From Sebastes aleutianus (taxonomy: Eukaryota > Chordata > Actinopteri > Perciformes > Sebastidae): 64,000 bases of DNA. The translations under genes were made by a program, and so were the position numbers. The notes beneath the pieces are model-generated. The model was given only the letters and a program-made list of their open reading frames with translations. It did no database searches and had not been told where the DNA came from. Shown here in pieces: positions 56,352-64,000 of this stretch (position 1 is its first letter; each line of letters starts with the position of its first letter). The DNA lies in NCBI GenBank assembly GCA_916700875.1, contig CAKAKS010000022.1, positions 14,584,065-14,648,064 on the forward strand. Direction: 5' to 3'.

Positions 56352-59300
56352 TAATGGAAAAATGTCATATTATAGTATGTCGAAATATTTCATAAAAACA
56401 AGTCATAGTATAGTATGTCGAAAATTTTAATGAAAAAAAGTCATAGTATAGTATGTCGAATGATTTCATGGAAAAAAAACGACATAGTATAGTATGTCGA
56501 AATATTTCATGAAAAACAAGTCATAGTATAGTGTGTCGAAAATCATCCTAAAAAAAAAGTCAAAGTATAGTATGTTGAAAATGTTCATGAAAAAAAGTCA
56601 TTTTATAGTATGTCGACACTTTTGATGGGCAAAACGTCATAGTATAGTATGCTGAACATTTTGATGAAAAATGTCATAATATAGTATGTCGAAAGATTTC
56701 ATGGAAAAAAACTTCATAGTATAGTATGTCGAAATATTTCATGAAAAAAAAGTCATAGTATGTCCACTATTTTAATGGAAAAATGTCATATTATAGTATG
56801 TCGAAAATTTTAATGAAAAAAAGTCATTTTATAGTATGTCGACACTTGATGGGCAAAACGTCATAGTATAGTATGCTGAACATTTTTATGAAAAAAAAGT
56901 CATAGTATAGTATGTCGAAAGATTTCATGAAAAAAAAGTCATAGTATGTCCACTATTTTAATGGAAAAATGTCATATTATAGTATGTCGAAATATTTCAT
57001 AAAAACAAGTCATAGTATAGTATGTCGAAAATTTTAATGAAAAAAAGTCATAGTATAGTATGTCGAATGATTTCATGGGAAAAAAAAGTCATACTATACA
57101 ATAAGGTCATCTTCGTTCCTCTGAGTCAATGGGACGTAAGTTTAGTGGTGATGGTAGGCTTTGGGAAACCGAAACTATGTCGAAATATTTCATAAAAACA
57201 AGTCATAGTATAGCCTGTCGAATATTTTCATGAAAAAAGTCATAGTATAACATGTCGAAGATTTTCATGGAAAAAAGTCATAGTATAGCATGTTGAAAGA
57301 TTTCAAGGAAAAAAACACAATAGTATAGTATGTCGAAATATTTCATAAAAAAAAGTCATAGTATAGTGTGTCGAAAATCATCCTAAAAAAAAAGTCAAAG
57401 TATAGTATGTTGAAAATGTTCATGAAAAAAAGTCATTTTATAGTATGTCGACACTTTTGATGGGCAAAACGTCATAGTATAGTATGCTGAACATTTTTAT
57501 GAAAAAAAAGTCATAGTATAATATGTCGAATGATTTCATGGAAAAAAAACGACATAGTATAGTATGTCGAAATATTTCATAAAAACAAGTCATAGTATAG
57601 TATGTTGACTATTTTGATGGAAAAATGTCATAGTATAGTATGTCGAAAGATTTCATGGAAAAAAACTTCATAGTATAGTATGTCGAAATATTTCATAAAA
57701 ACAAGTCATAGTATAGTGTGTCGAAAATCATCCTAAAAAAAAAGTCAAAGTATAGTATGTTGAAAATGTTCATGAAAAAAAGTCATTTTATAGTATGTCG
57801 ACACTTTTGATGGGCAAAACGTCATAATATAGTATGTCGAAAGATTTCAAGGAAAAAAACGCAATAGTATAGTATGTCGAAAGATTTCATGTAAAACAAG
57901 TCATAGTATGTCCACTATTTTAATGGAAAAATGTCATATTATAGTATGTCGAAATATTTCATAAAAACAAGTCATAGTATAGTATGTCGAAAATTTTAAT
58001 GAAAAAAAGTCATAGTATAGTATGTCGAATGATTTCATGGAAAAAAAACGACATAGTATAGTATGTCGAAATATTTCATAAAAACAAGTCATAGTATAGC
58101 CTGTCGAATATTTTCATGAAAAAAGTCATAGTATAACATGTCGAAGATTTTCATGGAAAAAAGTCATAGTATAGCATGTTGAAAGATTTCAAGGAAAAAA
58201 AGTCATAGTATAGTATGTCGAATGATTTCATGGAAAAAAACGCCATAGTATAGTATGTCGAAATATTTCATAAAAAACAAGTCATAGTATAGTATGTCGA
58301 AAATCATCCTAAAAAAAAGTCATAGTATAGTATGTCGAAAATGTTCATGAAAAAAAAGTCATAGTATAGTATGTTGACTATTTTGATGGAAAAATGTCAT
58401 AGTATAGTATGTCGAAATATTTCATAAAAACAAGTCATAGTATAGTGTGTCGAATGATTTCATGGAAAAAAACGCCATAGTATAGTGTGTCGAAAATCAT
58501 CCTAAAAAAAAAGTCAAAGTATAGTATGTTGAAAATGTTCATGAAAAAAAGTCATTTTATAGTATGTCGACACTTTTGATGGGCAAAACGTCATAGTATA
58601 GTATGCTGAACATTTTTATGAAAAAAAGTCATAGTATAGTATGTCGAATGATTTCATGGAAAAAAAACGCCATAGTATAGTATGTCGAAAGATTTCATGA
58701 AAAACAAGTCATAGTATGTCCACTATTTTAATGGAAAAATGTCATATTATAGTATGTCGAAATATTTCATAAAAACAAGTCATAGTATAGTATGTCGAAA
58801 ATTTTAATTAAAAAAAGTCATAGTATAGTATGTCGAATGATTTCATGGAGAAAAAAAAGTCATACTATACAATAAGGTCATCTTCGTTCCTCTGAGTCAA
58901 TGGGACGTAAGTTTAGTGGTGATGGTAGGCTTTGGGAAACCGAAACTATGTCGAAATATTTCATAAAAACAAGTCATAGTATAGCCTGTCGAATATTTTC
59001 ATGAAAAAAGTCATAGTATAACATGTCGAAGATTTTCATGGAAAAAAGTCATAGTATAGCATGTTGAAAGATTTCATGAAAAACAAGTCATAGTATAGCC
59101 TGTCGAATATTTTCATGAAAAAAGTCATAGTATAACATGTTGAAAGATTTCAAGGAAAAAAACTTCATAGTATAGTATGTCGAAATATTTCATAAAAAAA
59201 AGTCATAGTATAGTATGTTGACTATTTTGATGGAAAAATGTCATAGTATAGTATGTCGAAAGATTTCATGGAAAAAAACTTCATAGTATAGTATGTCGAA

Positions 59301-61545
59301 ATATTTCATGAAAAAAAAGTCATAGTATGTCCACTATTTTAATGGAAAAATGTCATATTATAGTATGTCGAAATATTTCATAAAAACAAGTCATAGTATA
59401 GTATGTCGAAAATTTTAATGAAAAAAAGTCATAGTATAGTGTGTCGAAAATCATCCTAAAAAAAAAGTCAAAGTATAGTATGTTGAAAATGTTCATGAAA
59501 AAAAGTCATTTTATAGTATGTCGACACTTGATGGGCAAAACGTCATAGTATAGTATGCTGAACATTTTTATGAAAAAAAAGTCATAGTATAGTATGTCGA
59601 AAGATTTCATGAAAAAAAAGTCATAGTATGTCCACTATTTTAATGGAAAAATGTCATATTATAGTATGTCGAAATATTTCATAAAAACAAGTCATAGTAT
59701 AGTATGTCGAAAATTTTAATGAAAAAAAGTCATAGTATAGTGTGTCGAATGATTTCATGGGAAAAAAAAGTCATACTATACAATAAGGTCATCTTCGTTC
59801 CTCTGAGTCAATGGGACGTAAGTTTAGTGGTGATGGTAGGCTTTGGGAAACCGAAACTATGTCGAAATATTTCATAAAAACAAGTCATAGTATAGCCTGT
59901 CGAATATTTTCATGAAAAAAGTCATAGTATAACATGTCGAAGATTTTCATGGAAAAAAGTCATAGTATAGCATGTTGAAAGATTTCAAGGAAAAAAACAC
60001 AATAGTATAGTATGTCGAAATATTTCATAAAAAAAAGTCATAGTATAGTATGTTGACTATTTTGATGGAAAAATGTCATAGTATAGTATGTCGAAAGATT
60101 TCATGGAAAAAAACGACATAGTATAGTATGTCGAAATATTTCATAAAAACAAGTCATAGTATAGTGTGTCGAAAATCATCCTAAAAAAAAAGTCAAAGTA
60201 TAGTATGTTGAAAATGTTCATGAAAAAAAGTCATTTTATAGTATGTCGACACTTTTGATGGGCAAAACGTCATAGTATAGTATGCTGAACATTTTTATGA
60301 AAAAAAAGTCATAGTATAATATGTCGAATGATTTCATGGAAAAAAAACGACATAGTATAGTATGTCGAAATATTTCATAAAAACAAGTCATAGTATAGTA
60401 TGTTGACTATTTTGATGGAAAAATGTCATAGTATAGTATGTCGAAAGATTTCATGGAAAAAAACTTCATAGTATAGTATGTCGAAATATTTCATAAAAAC
60501 AAGTCATAGTATAGTGTGTCGAAAATCATCCTAAAAAAAAAGTCAAAGTATAGTATGTTGAAAATGTTCATGAAAAAAAGTCATTTTATAGTATGTCGAC
60601 ACTTTTGATGGGCAAAACGTCATAGTATAGTATGCTGAACATTTTTATGAAAAAAAAGTCATAGTATAATATGTCGAATGATTTCATGGAAAAAAAACGA
60701 CATAGTATAGTATGTCGAAATATTTCATAAAAACAAGTCATAGTATAGTATGTTGACTATTTTGATGGAAAAATGTCATAGTATAGTATGTCGAAAGATT
60801 TCATGGAAAAAAACTTCATAGTATAGTATGTCGAAATATTTCATAAAAACAAGTCATAGTATAGTGTGTCGAAAATCATCCTAAAAAAAAAGTCAAAGTA
60901 TAGTATGTTGAAAATGTTCATGAAAAAAAGTCATTTTATAGTATGTCGACACTTTTGATGGGCAAAACGTCATAATATAGTATGTCGAAAGATTTCAAGG
61001 AAAAAAACGCAATAGTATAGTATGTCGAAAGATTTCATGTAAAACAAGTCATAGTATGTCCACTATTTTAATGGAAAAATGTCATATTATAGTATGTCGA
61101 AAATTTTAATGAAAAAAAGTCATAGTATAGTATGTCGAATGATTTCATGGAAAAAAAACGACATAGTATAGTATGTCGAAATATTTCATGAAAAACAAGT
61201 CATAGTATAGCCTGTCGAATATTTCATGAAAAAAAGTCATAGTATAAGTATGTCGAAGATTTTCATGGAAAAAAGTCATAGTATAGCATGTTGAAAGATT
61301 TCAAGGAAAAAAAGTCATAGTATAGCATGTTGAAAGATTTCAAGGAAAAAAAGTCATAGTATAGTATGTCGAATGATTTCATGGAAAAAAACGCCATAGT
61401 ATAGTATGTCGAAATATTTCATAAAAACAAGTCATAGTATAGTATGTCGAAAATCATCCTAAAAAAAAGTCATAGTATAGTATGTCGAAAATGTTCATGA
61501 AAAAGTCATTTTATAGTATGTCGACACTTTTGAGCTACAACACAC
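56352..61545. repeat. 5.2 kb satellite array, about 38-bp monomer with 350-bp higher-order repeat
   Basis: Roughly 135-140 tandem monomers share GTCATAGTATAGTATGTCGA followed by a variable 10-12 base segment (AATATTTCAT, AAAATCATCC, CACTTTTGAT, ATGATTTCAT and others) and an A-rich run. Nine successive monomer types form a unit of 350 bases: TCGAAATATT with the same neighbours recurs at 60131, 60481 and 60831, and GTATAGTGTG at 57361 and 57711. A 75-base non-satellite segment starting ATAAGGTCATCTTCGTTCCT is embedded three times (57101, 58872, 59782). No coding frame or regulated element was found. Confidence 0.95.
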
Positions 61546-62098
61546 AGCAAAGGCCAAGTATTTAGCGTTCATGAGTTGTTGTTCAAACCACCATCTTGCT
61601 AGATGCTAACGTTAGCTTACATCAAAGATCCCAGACCCAGGCTGGTGTTTGTTTTATAATCACCCACCGTTGGTAACGTGCCGTGAATGCACCGTCTGCA
61701 AACGAACGCTAAACCAACTTCCCTCGCTCACTGTTTAAACTACAGAACCAGCTAACGTTCAACAGCCACTAAAACTACCATAAGGATATTACTAACTGTA
61801 GATGTACCAACTCACAGTGACTTAAACCTAAAGAAAAACATTTCCACCCCCACTAAATAACCTTGGCGGTCGAAACAAGCAATTAAAACTAGCTAACTGT
61901 TACCATGACGTCATGTTAGCTAGTAGCGACATTAGCTGGTTTTAGCTCAGTCAGTTAACTAAATAATTACGTCAACAATCACATTTCACCACTTCTGTCA
62001 AGTACCGTGAAGTTAACTTTAACTCTAATACTGCTAACTAAGTCTAATACGTTAATTAATTCACACTAAATGTCTCAAACATAGCTAGAGTTTAGCTA
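61546..62098. other. Single-copy-looking flank of the satellite
   Basis: Contains several GCTAACGTTAGC-like stretches and an ATGACGTCAT (CRE-like) near 61905. There is no open frame of note. It could be the first intron of the candidate minus-strand gene starting at 62131, but no further exon was found. Confidence 0.35.
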
Positions 62099-62099
62099 C

Positions 62100-62131
62100 C
62101 TGTCATCTCCACACGTCTTCACCATCTCCAT
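62100..62131 (-). other. Candidate first coding exon with CRE-bearing promoter
   Basis: On the minus strand an ATG at 62131 reads M-E-M-V-K-T-C-G-D-D and reaches a donor (ACAG before GTAGCT) at 62100. Just upstream, 62149-62163 contains ACGTCATGACGTCA, an overlapping pair of CRE-like sites. No partner exon was found in the window, so this may be a transcript start of an unknown gene, a non-coding RNA, or chance. Confidence 0.25.
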
Positions 62132-62214
62132 AACAACAGTGCGGAAATTACGTCATGACGTCAGACGCACGAAGGTCAAGGGGGAAACTAATTGATGTAC
62201 TTCCACTTCAATTA

Positions 62215-62660
62215 AAACAGATTTAGAAATCAGAATCAGAAATATCTTATTGATTGAAAATTGGGGCTTTACAGCTGCTTTAAGCAGAAAAAATATAATA
62301 TATAATATAATATATATATACATATTTATTACTTCTCCATACATACTACATTCCTGCTTACACCTTTGTTTACATATATTACTTCTCATCATGCATATAC
62401 ATACTACATCCTGTTTACATTCAGTATTCCCATCTGAAATACTGTCTTCCACAAAATTACAAATTTACATTTACATTACTATTTCATATTTACTTATGTT
62501 TATATTTATTTCATCAGCACTATTTTATGCCTTAGATGATCATTTTGCTTTTACATCTACTTGTGTGATTTATCCTTTTATATATACATATTTTATGAGC
62601 ATTTTTTTTGCCAATAACTGCTTTACTACAATTGACAAATGTCAAATAAAGAACCTTGAA
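62215..62660 (-). mobile_element. Possible LINE 3' end remnant
   Basis: CAGAATCAGAAATATCTTAT at 62229, read inverted, resembles the ATTTCTGATTCTG tail seen on fish L2-like LINEs. The rest is AT-rich with the repeat CATACATACTACAT. No reverse-transcriptase frame is present. Family assignment is from memory. Confidence 0.35.
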
Positions 62661-64000
62661 GCCTGTTGTTTGCAGTCCATTAAGTGTCCACCAGGCTGTG
62701 CTGTCTGATAAGAGATGTGAGGTCTGTCAGTCTTTAAGCAGCAACTTGCATGTAAGTGAGACTCAAAGAGGCCAGCCGTGTGAAATAACAACACAATTCA
62801 TTGGTTTACTGTATGACAACGGGTTTAGTTCTGGTCAATTGAGCCACTATATTCAGAATATCTGATCTGAGTTCAGTCTTTTTGCATAGATCTTGTGGTT
62901 TCTCATGTTGATGCAGGCAACAAACTAGATGTTTAGGTTTGTGGCAACAGTTACTGTCAAATAAAGACAGAAAACAAGACAGAAGGTGCTTGTGGTTTAC
63001 ATTTGTTATTGTTTGTGTGTCCGAACTGTATGCTTTTGTGCATCTGTGTGTGCATATAGATGTGTGTGTGTGTGTGTGCATACATGTCCTGCAGGCCTTG
63101 TTTGTCTATTGTATTTGTGCTTGTTATTGTTTACTCCTGAGGGGAGTGGGGAGCGATTGCATCTGAACACTGAAATTACAGCGATGCCAGACTCTGATAA
63201 ACACAGTCGGAGAGCAGCAGCCTTCTCATCTCCCCCTCGCTGGCGAGGCCCGGCAATCCAACGTCACATGCATGTGGGTGAGGAAGGGTGAGGGAACGGG
63301 GGAGGAAGAGGAGGAGGAGGAGGAGGAATTGGGAATTCTGCAGAGCGTAGGTCACAATTGAAAAAACTGAGAGCAGATCGTCTGTTTCTTTCTGTCTTTT
63401 TTAATGTTTATTTGGTGGAAATGTCGTTGCAGAGTCCCGGTGAAAAGAAGAACCAGGAGGTCCAGTTAAAAGGCTTATCAGAGACAGTGCACAGTGGTTT
63501 ATTCTCCTTTGTGGCATGATAGTACGAAGTCTCAGCAAGTCTCTGCAGCAATAATATTCTTCTCTTGTCTTGATGTTTGCAAGCAACAATACATTTGACA
63601 CAAAGATGAAAATCAGTATATTCTACCCGGTATCAGAGCTGTTTTTAAGTCTTAAGTCTTTTTTGTGAAGATGTGCTAATAGTAATGTTTAGCAGCCGAG
63701 ACCGAGTCTTTTTTAATGCCGGCTTAATCATTTTAAATTCAACGTTTAAGGCCGTGCATGGCCTTTAAAAACAACTAATTACGTCAAGATTTGAGACTTG
63801 AATGTTTAATTCTATCATGAGGTTAAATCTCACAGAAGTCAAGGCCAGTTCAGGACTCAAGTCCTCATTTTTGTGAATTTTTGTTATGTCTGTCTATTGG
63901 CCCACACAGACTTGTGCAACCACGGTTGTATACAAGTGACTTGAAATCTTGTTTTCATAGTTTTGGCCATCATTTCTATTAGTTAAAATAACATTGTCTT
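62661..64000. other. Terminal intergenic stretch
   Basis: Contains a TG microsatellite (63057-63080) and a GGAGGAAGAGGAGGAGG tract (63300-63327). The short open frames here have no recognisable protein. In human the next gene after ATP5F1C is TAF3, but no TAF3 exon was recognised. Confidence 0.4.

Noticed and set aside
56352..61545. CRISPR-like regular array
   Set aside because: The period is regular, but the variable segments are a small set of related monomers reused in order, not unique spacers, and the host is a fish genome. It is satellite DNA.
56352..61545. CENP-B box in the satellite or its embedded segment
   Set aside because: CTTCGTTCCT matches only the first part of the CENP-B box and lacks the required second half.
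62250..62708. 152-aa plus-strand frame
   Set aside because: AT-rich, biased to I, Y, F and S, and overlapping a probable LINE remnant. No domain or splice support.
1..64000. Endogenous retrovirus or viral gene
   Set aside because: No LTR pair, gag/pol frame or other viral protein was recognised on either strand.

Overview
This is a window of nuclear DNA from a ray-finned fish, probably a percomorph. The genes have many short exons with GT/AG introns, and the DNA between and inside them is full of TIR-type MITEs, tRNA-derived SINEs, minisatellites and AT-rich microsatellites typical of teleosts. Five protein-coding genes could be assembled exon by exon with unbroken reading phase: itih5 (minus), two tandem itih2 genes (plus), kin (minus) and atp5f1c (plus). 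The order and orientation itih5-itih2-kin-atp5f1c match human 10p14 (ITIH5-ITIH2-KIN-ATP5F1C), except that itih2 is duplicated here.

Layout. 1-0.8 kb: 3' flank of itih5. 0.8-17.3 kb: itih5, 13 coding exons, 970 aa. 17.3-19.3 kb: head-to-head spacer of old repeats. 19.3-29.6 kb: itih2 copy 1, 21 exons, 929 aa. 29.6-33.0 kb: spacer that holds a relic of the last kin exon and two MITEs. 33.0-43.2 kb: itih2 copy 2, 21 exons, 948 aa. 43.5-47.3 kb: kin, 12 exons, 391 aa, tail-to-tail with itih2 copy 2. 47.3-48.6 kb: divergent kin/atp5f1c spacer with a long TA/GATA microsatellite. 48.6-55.9 kb: atp5f1c, nine exons, 292 aa. 56.35-61.55 kb: a 5.2 kb satellite array with higher-order structure. 61.6-64.0 kb: no confirmed gene, but a possible CRE-bearing promoter near 62.1 kb.

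How the genes relate. The three ITIH products are secreted heavy chains with VIT and vWA domains. Each has an intact MIDAS motif and the D-P-H-F site at which the family is cleaved and esterified to chondroitin sulfate of bikunin, to be passed on to hyaluronan. kin and atp5f1c are housekeeping neighbours: a nuclear zinc-finger, RNA/DNA-binding protein and the gamma subunit of mitochondrial F1-ATPase.

The most interesting signal is the history of the itih2 tandem. The duplicated unit (about 19.03-30.17 kb and 32.59-43.80 kb) ran past the 3' end of itih2 into the last exon of the convergent kin gene, so a dead kin exon lies behind copy 1. The copies have identical last exons but clearly diverged first halves. 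One gained a piece of intron 1 inside intron 11, and their minisatellites evolved separately.
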